Below, in pieces: positions 25,302-34,398 of a DNA stretch of 47,037 nucleotides. Where the stretch lies: NCBI GenBank assembly GCA_900769985.1, contig CAAGIS010000104.1:1-47037 (forward strand), in the 5' to 3' direction. The first letter of the stretch is position 1. The number at the start of each line of letters is the position of its first letter. The DNA comes from Spirochaetia bacterium. Its GTDB lineage: Bacteria > Spirochaetota > Spirochaetia > Treponematales > Treponemataceae. Below the pieces are notes generated by a model. That model ran no database searches. It had not been told where the DNA came from and saw nothing but the letters and a program-made list of their open reading frames with translations. A program made the position numbers and the translations under genes.

Positions 25302-26576
25302 TTACATTCCCATGTCGAATTTTTCAACTAATTTTTGGTGCAGCGCTTTACATTCACTTGACTGAAGGCCAAGACTTTCTGCTGCAGACAAATCATTAAG
25401 GGCTTTTTCAAATTCATTTTTGTTGTAATATGCAAGAGCCCGTCTGTACAAAGCATGAGACTGGAATTCATTTATTTCAAGCGATTTATCAAAACAACTG
25501 ATTGCAGAATCGTTGTCGCCTATTACGCTGTAAACAATTCCCTCATAATAAAGCGAACGAAAACTCTTTGGATCATATTCACTGCTTTTTTTAAAGTCAG
25601 ACAATGCTTCGCCATAATTGCTCTGTGCAAAATAAGCCATTCCACGATGCTTATAAATGACAGAGAGAACATTATTGTCATTTGCATTTTCATGTTCAAG
25701 AATTTCAGTATAAATTTTTATAGCTTCAGGAATATTTCCTGTATTATGAGCATGAATTGCAGCAAGAATCATGTCATCTATAGTACCCCGAACATACGGT
25801 GAAACTCTGTTTATATTTTTTGAAGAATCTTGATTTAAAACAAGCTCTTTATTTTCTGAATCTGTAACGACATCTGCTTTTTCGTAAAAAGAAGTCCGTC
25901 TTTCGTCAACTTCTTTTTGTAATTTTGTCTGATAATCTCGTATTTCCTGAAAGATTATATCAGCAAGATTGAGACTGGCATTTACACTTGCCATCTTTCG
26001 TCTCAATGGAGCATCAAAAGGAGTAAATTCTGTTTTATAAATTAATTCATGTTCAACTTCTGCCCATGCATCCTGCAAGATTGTCCTAATTTGTATTTCA
26101 CAAACGAGGTTTTCTGGCAGAGGAAGTGACTTTATATTTTCGTCTTTAATTCCGTCAAAATTAAGGCAGTTGTCAGGAATTGAAATTAAAATATGAGTTG
26201 ATTCATATCCGAATTCCCTGACATTCTGCAAAGAACCTTTATGTTCTATTTCTTTTACGTCGTATTTATTTTTGATTTGATTTTCTACATTTGAAATGTC
26301 TTCAAGAAAAGCGCAGACAATGCGTATTCCCATCATATCTGTAAGACAGACAAGAGAATCGTCTTCTGCAGCTTCTTTTGGCTTTAAGCGCAGCAGCTTT
26401 GAATAATAGCTGTCAAAACTTTTAATTCTGGATTTAAAAACCGGGCGCGGATTTAAACATATATCAGCTGTTAATTCTGCCAGAATATTTTTCATTATTT
26501 CTGAAAACACAACAGAATATTGTTCATACTTTTGTTTTATGATATTTTTACCCGGCACTTTTATCGTAGCAGACAT
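25302..26576 (-). CDS. RelA/SpoT-type (p)ppGpp synthetase domain fused to TPR repeats
   Basis: A 424-residue protein. Residues 1-210 form a nucleotidyltransferase of the RelA/SpoT synthetase class: R50-I-K52-S53, D80-M-M-G-I-R85 (metal Asp), the G-loop Y124-E-S-T-H128 and E160-I-Q-I-R-T, all conserved positions, so pyrophosphate transfer from ATP to a guanosine nucleotide is plausible. There is no HD hydrolase domain, TGS or ACT domain. Residues about 265-400 form four tetratricopeptide repeats, a protein-binding surface. The GGAG site is seven bases from the ATG. It starts directly behind the flaA terminator. It could be a housekeeping small alarmone synthetase or a toxin-like synthetase with a sensing domain; the sequence does not decide. 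Confidence 0.85.
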   Translation of the reverse strand: MSATIKVPGKNIIKQKYEQYSVVFSEIMKNILAELTADICLNPRPVFKSRIKSFDSYYSKLLRLKPKEAAEDDSLVCLTDMMGIRIVCAFLEDISNVENQIKNKYDVKEIEHKGSLQNVREFGYESTHILISIPDNCLNFDGIKDENIKSLPLPENLVCEIQIRTILQDAWAEVEHELIYKTEFTPFDAPLRRKMASVNASLNLADIIFQEIRDYQTKLQKEVDERRTSFYEKADVVTDSENKELVLNQDSSKNINRVSPYVRGTIDDMILAAIHAHNTGNIPEAIKIYTEILEHENANDNNVLSVIYKHRGMAYFAQSNYGEALSDFKKSSEYDPKSFRSLYYEGIVYSVIGDNDSAISCFDKSLEINEFQSHALYRRALAYYNKNEFEKALNDLSAAESLGLQSSECKALHQKLVEKFDMGM

Positions 26577-26608
26577 ATTTTCTCCAAAAAAATTAAAAAT
26601 TTGCTCTC

Positions 26609-26644
26609 AAAAAAAAAGACGCTTCAAAGAAGCGCCTTTTTTTT
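26609..26644 (-). terminator. terminator of flaA
   Basis: CGCTTC (26620-26625) pairs with GAAGCG (26629-26634) around an AAA loop. It is flanked by A/T tracts that give a nine-T run on the reverse strand. Confidence 0.85.
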
Positions 26645-26659
26645 CAAAAGATATTAAAG

Positions 26660-27745
26660 TTACTGAGCAGCCTGTCCCTGGTTGCGCTGAGCGTTAGAAG
26701 AAGATCCTTCGTCTAAGCTAGAAGAGAATTCTGTTTCAGTAGCCATCTTGTTCTTTTCAAGATAACGGTTAACCTGAGTATTTCCAAAACGCTGCATTTC
26801 TGCATACTGACGAGCTGTTTCTTTCTTTGTAATGATTCCCCAAAGGTCTTCATCAGCGATATCACGGTCAGATGTAAGAAGTGCTTTGTCATAAATAATT
26901 TTTACGTCTTTGAAATATCCGATATAGTTGTCACCGATATGTGCAGCATCTCTAGTAACCTGGAATCCAGAGAACTTAACAAATGGAAGTCCGCGTGGAT
27001 AAATAGGATATACACGAATTTCGCGCTGGCGGATTTCAGTGATATACTGAGGATTGTTCCAGATTAAAGTTTTCCATCCGTCAAATCCAAGATAACCCAT
27101 GAAATAGCGGCGTTCAATATTATCGTTGTCTTTAAGAAGTACATAAAGTCCGTGAGGATAATTCATACCCATTGTAGTACAAGCGATAGATTTGATTGTT
27201 CCGACATTTTTTACAACACCATATCCGTCTTCAAAAAGTGTTTTTCCACTTGCTTTCTGTTCATCAGTAGGATCCTGACGAACACCGTTGTCATCTGCAT
27301 CAGCCAATGGTTCATAAGCAGGAATATCAAATGGCGGTACGATTTTTGCATTTGCATTACAAGCGATTGACGGGAATATAACGCGAACACCCATTACGTT
27401 CTTGCCTGCAAACGGAACCTTTGCGCTGTCTTTTACAGGAGCAGCAACAACTTTTGATTCTGCAAGACTTCCAACATTGCGTGCAGAAGAGTTTAATACG
27501 ATTTCCCATTCAGGCAATGCCAAAGATGTCTTCATAAGTCCTTTCTGTTCTTCAGTGAATGTTGCACCTGCAGCAACAGAAAAATCCATAACAGTACGTT
27601 TGTTCTGTGTTGGTTTATTGCTTTCTTCATCAACGACACAATCTGCCTCAAGCTGTGTAAAGTCAATCAACATAGCTTCGTCTGCGAAAGTCAAGGAACC
27701 AGCAAGCAACAATACTGATGCGAAAAGATAGAAAGTTCTCTTCAT
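26660..27745 (-). CDS. flaA: flagellar filament outer-layer (sheath) protein FlaA
   Basis: A 361-residue exported protein. The start at 27745 has AAAGGAG upstream and gives a clean signal peptide (MKRTFYLFASVLLLAGSLTFA, cleavage before DEA); the longer frame to 27826 crosses the promoter. Mature family markers: MLIDFTQLEADCV, then beta-rich FlaA core with FPSIACNANAKI, YGVVKNVGTIKSI, GMNYPHGLYVLLKD and QITRDAAHIGD-like text (FQVTRDAAHIGDNYIGYFKDVKIIYD in part). FlaA sheathes the FlaB core of spirochaete periplasmic flagella. The tail from about 335 is low-complexity (Ser, Asn, Gln). The TTGACA promoter at 27798-27826 makes it separately and probably strongly expressed. Confidence 0.93.
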   Translation of the reverse strand: MKRTFYLFASVLLLAGSLTFADEAMLIDFTQLEADCVVDEESNKPTQNKRTVMDFSVAAGATFTEEQKGLMKTSLALPEWEIVLNSSARNVGSLAESKVVAAPVKDSAKVPFAGKNVMGVRVIFPSIACNANAKIVPPFDIPAYEPLADADDNGVRQDPTDEQKASGKTLFEDGYGVVKNVGTIKSIACTTMGMNYPHGLYVLLKDNDNIERRYFMGYLGFDGWKTLIWNNPQYITEIRQREIRVYPIYPRGLPFVKFSGFQVTRDAAHIGDNYIGYFKDVKIIYDKALLTSDRDIADEDLWGIITKKETARQYAEMQRFGNTQVNRYLEKNKMATETEFSSSLDEGSSSNAQRNQGQAAQ

Positions 27746-27797
27746 TAGAAACTCCTTTAAATATACTATTAGATGTAGCCTTGTTTTATATAAGTAT

Positions 27798-27826
27798 AGT
27801 ATCTTATAACTAAAGATTTTTGTCAA
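27798..27826 (-). promoter_or_regulatory. promoter of flaA
   Basis: On the reverse strand, TTGACA (27821-27826), 17 bp, GATACT (27798-27803), with a leader of about 45 nt holding AAAGGAG. It has a sigma-70-like form, not a sigma-28 one. Confidence 0.65.
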
Positions 27827-27834
27827 CGTTTTTT

Positions 27835-28335
27835 TTATTTTTTTACGTTTTCATCATCCTGCGTATAAATACTTTTATTATCAATGTACATCTCAACAGT
27901 TTTTATTTTTCCAAATGTTTTCAGAACATTTTTTTTGAACAATTTAATACCTGTCTTTATGTCAGAGCAGTTACCGACCATTTCAAGAACATCTGATGAC
28001 AAGTTTACGAACAGAACATCATCATCTGTTACAAAACTAGAAATTATATGAGTTCCATACGAAAAAAGGCGGTTGAACCTTTCTGTCTTAGGACCGATTA
28101 CAAGTTCATCAACATATTGAAGGACATTTTCAGGATATGACTTTTTAGGCAGATACCTGTATTCAACAGAAACCCTGCCGCTGTCAGTTGACTCAAAACG
28201 AAAAGTGTATCTTTTGCCTTTTACAGTCAAAGTCCAAACAAAAAGAGAAAAAAGAAAGAAAACTGCAAGAACAGCCAGCAGAATTTTAACTTCTTTTTCT
28301 TCATATTTTATATTTTCCAATCGTCTGATACTCAT
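27835..28335 (-). CDS. GerMN-domain membrane-anchored protein
   Basis: A 166-residue protein with one transmembrane helix (about 17-37) after a charged cytoplasmic start, then an extracytoplasmic GerMN-like domain: VQYVDELVIGPKTERFNRLFS-type text (residues about 72-95), VLFVNLSSDVL, and KTVEMYIDNKSIY. GerMN domains often accompany peptidoglycan amidases and may bind murein. Its ATG overlaps the amidase stop (TAATG), so the two are coupled. A partnership in flagellum or wall remodelling ahead of flaA is inferred. Confidence 0.75.
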   Translation of the reverse strand: MSIRRLENIKYEEKEVKILLAVLAVFFLFSLFVWTLTVKGKRYTFRFESTDSGRVSVEYRYLPKKSYPENVLQYVDELVIGPKTERFNRLFSYGTHIISSFVTDDDVLFVNLSSDVLEMVGNCSDIKTGIKLFKKNVLKTFGKIKTVEMYIDNKSIYTQDDENVKK

Positions 28336-29381
28336 TATTTTATTCCTGTAAATCCGCCTGAACGTTCAAAGTGCGTAACGAACGCTGATATACCATTATA
28401 TATCCCAAGTGCCTGCTTTTGCAAGTATGCCTTGTCATTTAAATTACAAGCTTCTTCATAATTCGTCAAAAAGCCTAGCTCTACAAGGACACTCGGCATT
28501 TTTGAATTCCTTACGACAAACCACTGCTCTGCTTTTATTCCGCGGGAAACACTTTTACTGCCAATCTGGGAATTAAGTCCGTCCATTATGAATTTTGCAA
28601 TGAGAATACTTTCCGTAGTGTATTCTTCTTCGAGCATTGCATTCAGTATGTTGAATAATTTAGGATCTGTCGTTGCATCTGTGTCTAAGACGGTGCGCCT
28701 GTAGCCCGGTGTCAGATACCATACTTCATAGCCTTTTGCACTTTTATCAAGAGAAGCATTTACGTGAACTGAAATGTAAAGGACAGCTTCGTTGTCTTTG
28801 AGTTTTACGGAATTTGCAATTTCGGTGCGTTCCTGAAGAGTAAGGAAAACGTCAGTATTGCGCGTCATTATGATTTTTTTATCAGGATAAGCTTTTGACA
28901 GCATTGAACTCAGCATGTTGCCGACAGTAAGGTTTATGTCTTTTTCACGGAGGGTAACGTTTTTTCCGTTTATTTTGTGAGTCATGTTTGCACCAGGGTC
29001 TTTACCGCCGTGTCCGGGGTCAATTAAAATTGCACCGATTTTCATCTTCGGGACGTCAGAATTTTCCTGCTGAAAGAAATTTTCTATTTCGTTCAAGAAA
29101 GAAGAACTTACTTTTACAGTTCCTTCTGAAATTACAGGAGCATCTGCAAAAACAACTTTTGTGCTGTTAAGCAGAATGAAATTCTGGTCAGTTTTAAAAG
29201 TTACCTGCTGACCGTTTTTTTCAAGGATGCCGGTATTAGAAAATGAATCCCAGTAAAGAGTTATTCCGTTTGTTTTTGCAACATCAAGCAGGTTTTTGTC
29301 CTGAATATTTTCTGAAAATCCTTTTGAGAAAATAAAAAATAATATAAATGTTAAAAAAATAATTTTTTTATTCAGTTGCAT
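28335..29381 (-). CDS. N-acetylmuramoyl-L-alanine amidase (Amidase_3)
   Basis: A 348-residue zinc amidase that cleaves the stem peptide from muramic acid. It has a signal peptide (to about residue 22) and an N-terminal domain resembling a copper-amine-oxidase-type wall-binding region (ITLYWDSFSNTGILEKNG). The catalytic domain has zinc ligands in IDPGHGGKDPG, the Glu in LREKDINL, and the His in ISVHVNAS, plus the catalytic Glu in VELGFLTN. I start at the ATG at 29381, overlapping the ATP-grasp gene by 14 bp; a GTG at 29390 is the alternative. I recall an amidase beside flaA in T. pallidum too. Confidence 0.92.
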   Translation of the reverse strand: MQLNKKIIFLTFILFFIFSKGFSENIQDKNLLDVAKTNGITLYWDSFSNTGILEKNGQQVTFKTDQNFILLNSTKVVFADAPVISEGTVKVSSSFLNEIENFFQQENSDVPKMKIGAILIDPGHGGKDPGANMTHKINGKNVTLREKDINLTVGNMLSSMLSKAYPDKKIIMTRNTDVFLTLQERTEIANSVKLKDNEAVLYISVHVNASLDKSAKGYEVWYLTPGYRRTVLDTDATTDPKLFNILNAMLEEEYTTESILIAKFIMDGLNSQIGSKSVSRGIKAEQWFVVRNSKMPSVLVELGFLTNYEEACNLNDKAYLQKQALGIYNGISAFVTHFERSGGFTGIK

Positions 29382-30972
29382 ATAAAGCACCTTGGATTCC
29401 GCCGTTTATTAAATATGTCCAGAATTTCTGATATTCAACAGGCTTATGAGTCTGCCTTATTATATTAAATTTTTCAAGAGTTTCCTGCAAAGACAAATAA
29501 TTCCAGTCGGCAAGAGAAAGAATTTCTTTTTTGTTCAGCGTATCGGGAACATAATCAAAAATATCTGCGTTTTCAGGAATAAGAAATTTTTTTTCGTTAA
29601 GTTCAGCGTAAAGTGAATCAAGGAGTTGCTCTGAAAATGGGAATGCTTTTGGAGGGAAATCTTTTTCAAATGGAAGAGACTTTCCTTGTAAAAAATATTC
29701 GGTGTCTTTATTGTCAGGTTCGAGTTCCAGCGTGATGTTTTTTATATAATTTTCGCATGCACAAACAGCCTCGGTTCTGTCAGTTGAAACAGAAATTACG
29801 TTGCCGCATTTTTCGACATTATTTCTTGGAAAGGTAACTTTGTCTTTCTCGTTAATACGGGGAAAAACATTTTTTATAATGTCTGGGCAGTTTTTGTTTG
29901 AATTGTGGATTTTTTTTACTGTTCCCGGAATTGAAATCCATGCACGTTCTGCGCTGACTTTTTTTGACGGAACATAAAACAGTTTAAACGGTGAATCGAT
30001 TGCAAGCGGAACACGGAGATTTTCAAGTTCTGAAGGAGTTTCTCCGCATGAAATCTGTATTGCAGCTTTTGTAAGATTAAGATCTGATGAATACGGAAAA
30101 GTCCAGCCTGACATATAACCGCCTGAAAGACGGGCAGCAATTTCTCCTATCATTGCACCGTTTTGCGTATATTTTATATCTGCCTTTGCAGCACCTCTGG
30201 TAAGTCCAAGGGCTTTTACGCCTGACGCAAAAGTTTTTATAAGTTCAGTATATTTTTCTTTTGAAACTTCTGACGGCATTGTATGGCCTGTTTCAATAAA
30301 GTACGGCGGGAAAAATATATGCCTGTCTGCAAAACCGGTGATTGTCATCGTGTCATCATACACAAGTGCATCAATCGAAAACTCATCTCCGTTCATGTAT
30401 TCTTCAAGAATGCACGTTCCGCTTCTTGAATTTTTTAGAGCTTCTTCAATGCTGTAAAGAAGTTCATCCTGCTGCCTTATCATACGACAGCCGCGTGCGC
30501 CCATGTTGTCTACAGGCTTTACGACAAGAGGATATTTTAAATTTGCTAGAAAATCATGCGTAAGGGTTTCGCAGATTTCGTTACGTTTGATTTCTGTAAA
30601 TTTTGGAGAAGCAACTTTTTCTCTGTCAAAGCATTTGCGCATTAATGTTTTAAAACTTGCATTACAGGAAGATTCGTATGGATGAGATAAAAGCCCTGAT
30701 TTTTCGCATGCATACGAAACAGAAGTTGAAAAATCTGTTCCAGCTGTAAAGATACTTACGAGGTTTTGATTTTTTTTCAGTTTAACTGCATATTGAGCAA
30801 TGCTTTCTTTGTCTTTTAAATCGATTTGCCTAAACTCATCGGCAAGGGGAACGCAGACTGCATTGGGATTTGCATCTACAAGAAATACTTTTAGTCCGAG
30901 AGATTTTGCGCTTTCTATTGCAGGTTTTTGCATAAGGCCTGCACCCAAAATTAAAATCGATTTACTGCTCAT
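29368..30972 (-). CDS. ATP-grasp domain ligase, carbamoyl-phosphate-synthase-like
   Basis: A 534-residue protein. N-terminal pre-ATP-grasp fold ILILGAGLMQKPAIESAKSLG and LVDANPNA; the ATP-grasp domain at about 110-310 has YPLVVKPVDNMGARGC (the ATP-binding Lys and Gly loop), ILEEYMNGDEFSID and the metal-binding GEIAARLSGGYMSG. The C-terminal half is unassigned. ATP-grasp enzymes of this group ligate a carboxylate to an amine or thiol. In this operon the likely substrate is a sugar acid, amino sugar or amino acid of a surface glycan. The start overlaps the previous gene by 11 bp. Confidence 0.85.
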   Translation of the reverse strand: MSSKSILILGAGLMQKPAIESAKSLGLKVFLVDANPNAVCVPLADEFRQIDLKDKESIAQYAVKLKKNQNLVSIFTAGTDFSTSVSYACEKSGLLSHPYESSCNASFKTLMRKCFDREKVASPKFTEIKRNEICETLTHDFLANLKYPLVVKPVDNMGARGCRMIRQQDELLYSIEEALKNSRSGTCILEEYMNGDEFSIDALVYDDTMTITGFADRHIFFPPYFIETGHTMPSEVSKEKYTELIKTFASGVKALGLTRGAAKADIKYTQNGAMIGEIAARLSGGYMSGWTFPYSSDLNLTKAAIQISCGETPSELENLRVPLAIDSPFKLFYVPSKKVSAERAWISIPGTVKKIHNSNKNCPDIIKNVFPRINEKDKVTFPRNNVEKCGNVISVSTDRTEAVCACENYIKNITLELEPDNKDTEYFLQGKSLPFEKDFPPKAFPFSEQLLDSLYAELNEKKFLIPENADIFDYVPDTLNKKEILSLADWNYLSLQETLEKFNIIRQTHKPVEYQKFWTYLINGGIQGALYATE

Positions 30973-33442
30973 TTTTTATTCCGCTGATTTTTTGACAGTA
31001 TACTTCATAAGTATCGCCATATTTAAAGAATTTCATAACAAGTTTAATGGCTTTGAAAATAAAATTATTTTCTGAGATGCCGTGCTTTTTTACAAACGGA
31101 ATGCGCTCCGGGTGAATTCCTGTTGAAACGATTTTGCAGATTTTAAATCCGAACCGAGACAGATATTTTTTTGTATTTTTTAATTCCCAAAGCGAATAAT
31201 GGTCTTTAGGGCTTTGAGTAAAAAACTGCTTTGAATTTATTCTTCGTGAAATTCCTGCAGCATTTGGAGTTGAAAAAGCAAACACGCCATGAAATCTGAG
31301 CATTTTATTTATTGCAGCCAGATTTGACTTTAAGTCTTTTATATGTTCAATTACATACCACATTGTAACTGCATCAAAGTTTTTTACATTAAACTCTTTT
31401 TCTGAATCAAAGTCTGCAAATGAAGCAATTATCGCTTTAAAACCAAGATTTGTATTTACGTAATCGATTGCATCATGGCAGACATCTGTTCCGAAAGGAA
31501 TCCAGTTTTTATCTTTTGCAGCAGAAAGAAAAGGACCGTACGCACAACCGATGTCAAGAATTGTTTTTTCTGCGTTTTTTTGAATGTGTGTTATTTTATC
31601 AATATTTTTTACACGGCTGATGCAGTTTTTTTTGATTGCTTCAAAATCTTCAAGATAAGTTTTGCCGTACTGATTTTTATATTCTTCTGTAAAATAAGAT
31701 TTTTCATAACGCACTGTTTCGCTGTCATCGGAAAAGGAAAGGTAAATCATTTTGCATGAAGAACACTGCCTGAAAGAATGGTGCTCAGTGCGTTCGATAA
31801 GAACATCTTTTGAAGTGTTTTTTTTCTGGCAGACAGGACACGAGTATTTTGAAGACGTCGAAAGTTTTTTTATAAATTCACTTAAATTTAAATCTTTGCA
31901 GGAAGAATTGTTAAAATAAAAATCAGGTTTTAAAAGCCTGCGTTCATCTATGATTTTTTTTATGCGTCTTTTTGTTATCTGATTTTTTTTAAGGCAGCAA
32001 AAACCGTATCTATCTGAAAGTTTTTTGTGAAGTTTTGACGTTGCACCGAGCAAAAGCGGCGTATTTGAATAAACACATTCAAACGCAGTAAAACCATAAT
32101 GAGTTATGACTAAATCATATTCAAAAAGTTTTTCTTTTAAATCGGGGATAAAATGTTTTACTGTCAGATTTTTCTGGAAAATTTGTGGAACTGATTTTTT
32201 AATTTTTTCTTCGTTTCTGGAAATGACAGTAACGGAAAATCCGAGCTGTAAAAGAGGAATTGCAAAAAGCTCCGAGAGATTTGACGGGTCTTCGCCCCCA
32301 AAGCAGACAAGGACATTCTGTATTTTTTCTGTAAACGGGAAATCTGTCTTTTTATTTTTAGGGCTTTTAATAAAATATGGGTTAGAAAAATTTTCTTTTT
32401 GGTTTTGATGGAAAGACGGAATTATATTTAAAACATAATCTGCACGATTTAAATTTTTTGAGCCTTCATCAAGAAAAACTGTTTTTCCAAGACTGCAATA
32501 TTTTTCTGCCTGTTCAGAAGTCATTTTAAACATATCACAGACAATCAAATCGTATTCATTTTGAAGCGGCATTTTTTTTACAATCTGAACCGGATTAAGG
32601 TCTTTTGTAAATTTTTCAAAATCAATTGTTTCAGAATTTTTTGTATCAATAAAAAGTGCTCCTTTTGTTTCTTTAGCAAGTTCAGCACAACGTTTTAAAT
32701 GACCTGTTCCCTGCCCTTTTTTTAAGCTCGGAATATATAAAATTTTTTTTGAAATTGAAAGATCCTGAAGGGATTCAATTATTGATTTTGCGCTATACGG
32801 CGATTTTTCATTTTTGTTTTTTAAATTTTCGACAATATTTGAAGCCCTGATAAAATCTGCGTAAGTGTCAACTGTCGTCCGAAGGTGCGGGAAATTATAT
32901 GTTTCAGGACTTTTTAAAAACAGCGATTTAAAATTTTCAGGATGATTGTATAATGCAGGACCTGCGTGTTCATGGTCATAAGGAGAGTCTGTAAGTTCCG
33001 CAGCTTTTAAAAGGGAATGTGCATTAAAAATTTCGATACCAGAACCGTGAGGAAGACCTGAAAAAGTTATGTAATCGATTTTTCCAAACCATTCGTTTTT
33101 GTATAGTTCAAGGAGCTCATTTGCAGCTTCGTAAAATAAAAACGGATTATCGGCGGTTGCCCTTACAACAATGTCAGGATTTTCTTTTTTTATAAGAGCA
33201 CAGAAACGTTGCAGAACATCTTCTTTAGAACCTGCAAAAATTTTAAAACCGGATTTTAAAACTACTGGAGCAAGTTCTTCTTCAGAATCAAAATCACAAG
33301 CGACAAAAAAATCATCTGCCCTTACATTCTTCATAGATTCAAGCGCCCATTGTAAAAGAGGCTTTCCGTCAAGTTCGTACAAAGCCTTGCGTGGAAGGCG
33401 CGTTGAAGACAACCTGCACTGCACTATAATTATAGTTTTCAT
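30962..33442 (-). CDS. SpsF-like cytidylyltransferase / SpsG(PseG)-like / methyltransferase fusion
   Basis: An 826-residue three-domain protein. Residues 1-230 are an SpsF-type nucleotidyltransferase (VQCRLSSTRLPRKAL, DNPFL, ITFSGLPHGSGIEIF). Residues 234-525 are SpsG/PseG-like, a GT-B-type fold with G-T-G-H-L-K-R (245-251) and FGGEDPSN (381-388), related to the UDP-sugar hydrolase of pseudaminic acid synthesis. Residues 535-563 form a zinc ribbon (C535, C538, C560, C563). The rest is a class I SAM methyltransferase with LDIGCAYGPFL (629-639) and AVTMWYVIEHI. One polypeptide could thus activate, process and methylate an acidic nine-carbon-type sugar. The frame is uninterrupted. It overlaps the glycosyltransferase gene by four bases (ATGA). 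Confidence 0.88.
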   Translation of the reverse strand: MKTIIIVQCRLSSTRLPRKALYELDGKPLLQWALESMKNVRADDFFVACDFDSEEELAPVVLKSGFKIFAGSKEDVLQRFCALIKKENPDIVVRATADNPFLFYEAANELLELYKNEWFGKIDYITFSGLPHGSGIEIFNAHSLLKAAELTDSPYDHEHAGPALYNHPENFKSLFLKSPETYNFPHLRTTVDTYADFIRASNIVENLKNKNEKSPYSAKSIIESLQDLSISKKILYIPSLKKGQGTGHLKRCAELAKETKGALFIDTKNSETIDFEKFTKDLNPVQIVKKMPLQNEYDLIVCDMFKMTSEQAEKYCSLGKTVFLDEGSKNLNRADYVLNIIPSFHQNQKENFSNPYFIKSPKNKKTDFPFTEKIQNVLVCFGGEDPSNLSELFAIPLLQLGFSVTVISRNEEKIKKSVPQIFQKNLTVKHFIPDLKEKLFEYDLVITHYGFTAFECVYSNTPLLLGATSKLHKKLSDRYGFCCLKKNQITKRRIKKIIDERRLLKPDFYFNNSSCKDLNLSEFIKKLSTSSKYSCPVCQKKNTSKDVLIERTEHHSFRQCSSCKMIYLSFSDDSETVRYEKSYFTEEYKNQYGKTYLEDFEAIKKNCISRVKNIDKITHIQKNAEKTILDIGCAYGPFLSAAKDKNWIPFGTDVCHDAIDYVNTNLGFKAIIASFADFDSEKEFNVKNFDAVTMWYVIEHIKDLKSNLAAINKMLRFHGVFAFSTPNAAGISRRINSKQFFTQSPKDHYSLWELKNTKKYLSRFGFKICKIVSTGIHPERIPFVKKHGISENNFIFKAIKLVMKFFKYGDTYEVYCQKISGIKNEQ

Positions 33443-34398
33443 TTTTCAGAACCCCAGCTGCTTATGAGGGCAACCCCATCCATTTTAAATCTATACTGGT
33501 TTTTTAAAACCCATTTCTTTGCATCTTTAAATTGTCTTACAGTTTCCAAAAAACCGCACGGCGCTCTAAACAGTGTCCTGAATAATGCTGAATTTGGAAT
33601 TTCTCCGTGATCAAGTTTAAAGACAGGGGCCAGATTTTTTAAATAAAACCTGAACTGACTTATGTCGCCAGAAGTATCTTCAACAGGATTGTTTTCAAGA
33701 TATGACAGTTGAATAGTCGTCGTCACAGAAATTTTTTCTCCCCAAAGCCATGAACGGAAAGCAAAATCGAGATTCTGCCAGTACGGATTTTTTATCGTGT
33801 AGTCAAATCCGCCAAGCTGGATAAATTTATTGCGGTTGTACAGTCCTAGGAAATCAAATGGGTATAAAGTCGGTATTCCGTCAACTATGTTTGAATAAGA
33901 TTCGATTTTCAGAATTCCTCTGTTTACAAACGGCACGAACACCATCGGAAAACTTTGTGTCCTGTCAAAAAGAATCCTCGGGACATAACAGAAATGATTT
34001 TTTTCAATCAATTTCTGTGCAACATTCGGCATAAGAACTGAATTAGAAATCTGAAGTGTATCACGCAGGACAAGAACATATTGTGAAGAACATTCTTCCA
34101 TTCCGATATTTATTAAATCTCCGTCTGTAACTTCTTCCTGCGGAATGATAAATTTAACAGTCGGAAATTTATTTACGAAATCTTCAAAATTATAGTTCTG
34201 AGAATTTGTTTCCATCGAAATAATCTGTTCAAAACCACAGTTCTGGAGGTTTTCTATATTCTGGATTCTAAAATGACTTCCGCCACTGTTAAGCAGAATG
34301 ACAGTAACAGGCATTTTAGCCTGAAGAGGATTTCTCTTTCCGCCGAGGACAGTGCGGTTTATCTGCCTGGCATTAAAAATATAAGGTATAGTATTCAT
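33439..34398 (-). CDS. glycosyltransferase-like protein (GT-A type)
   Basis: A 319-residue protein starting at the ATG at 34398, 26 bp inside the previous gene; a TTG at 34434 and an ATG at 34314 are alternatives. It shows the layout of a family 2 glycosyltransferase: a Rossmann-like first half (MPVTVILLNSGGS, IISMETNSQN, GDLINIGMEECSSQYVLVLRDT, where RDT may stand for the D-x-D region). A galactosyltransferase-like second half follows (YPFDFLGLYNRNKFIQLGGFDYTIKNPYWQNLDFAFRSWLWG in part). The usual DxD is degenerate, so activity is uncertain. Operon neighbours suggest it builds the same glycan as the fusion protein. Confidence 0.7.
   Translation of the reverse strand: MNTIPYIFNARQINRTVLGGKRNPLQAKMPVTVILLNSGGSHFRIQNIENLQNCGFEQIISMETNSQNYNFEDFVNKFPTVKFIIPQEEVTDGDLINIGMEECSSQYVLVLRDTLQISNSVLMPNVAQKLIEKNHFCYVPRILFDRTQSFPMVFVPFVNRGILKIESYSNIVDGIPTLYPFDFLGLYNRNKFIQLGGFDYTIKNPYWQNLDFAFRSWLWGEKISVTTTIQLSYLENNPVEDTSGDISQFRFYLKNLAPVFKLDHGEIPNSALFRTLFRAPCGFLETVRQFKDAKKWVLKNQYRFKMDGVALISSWGSEK

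Noticed and set aside
27746..27826. Longer N-terminus for FlaA
   Set aside because: It would run through the promoter and ribosome-binding site and place 27 residues before a complete signal peptide.
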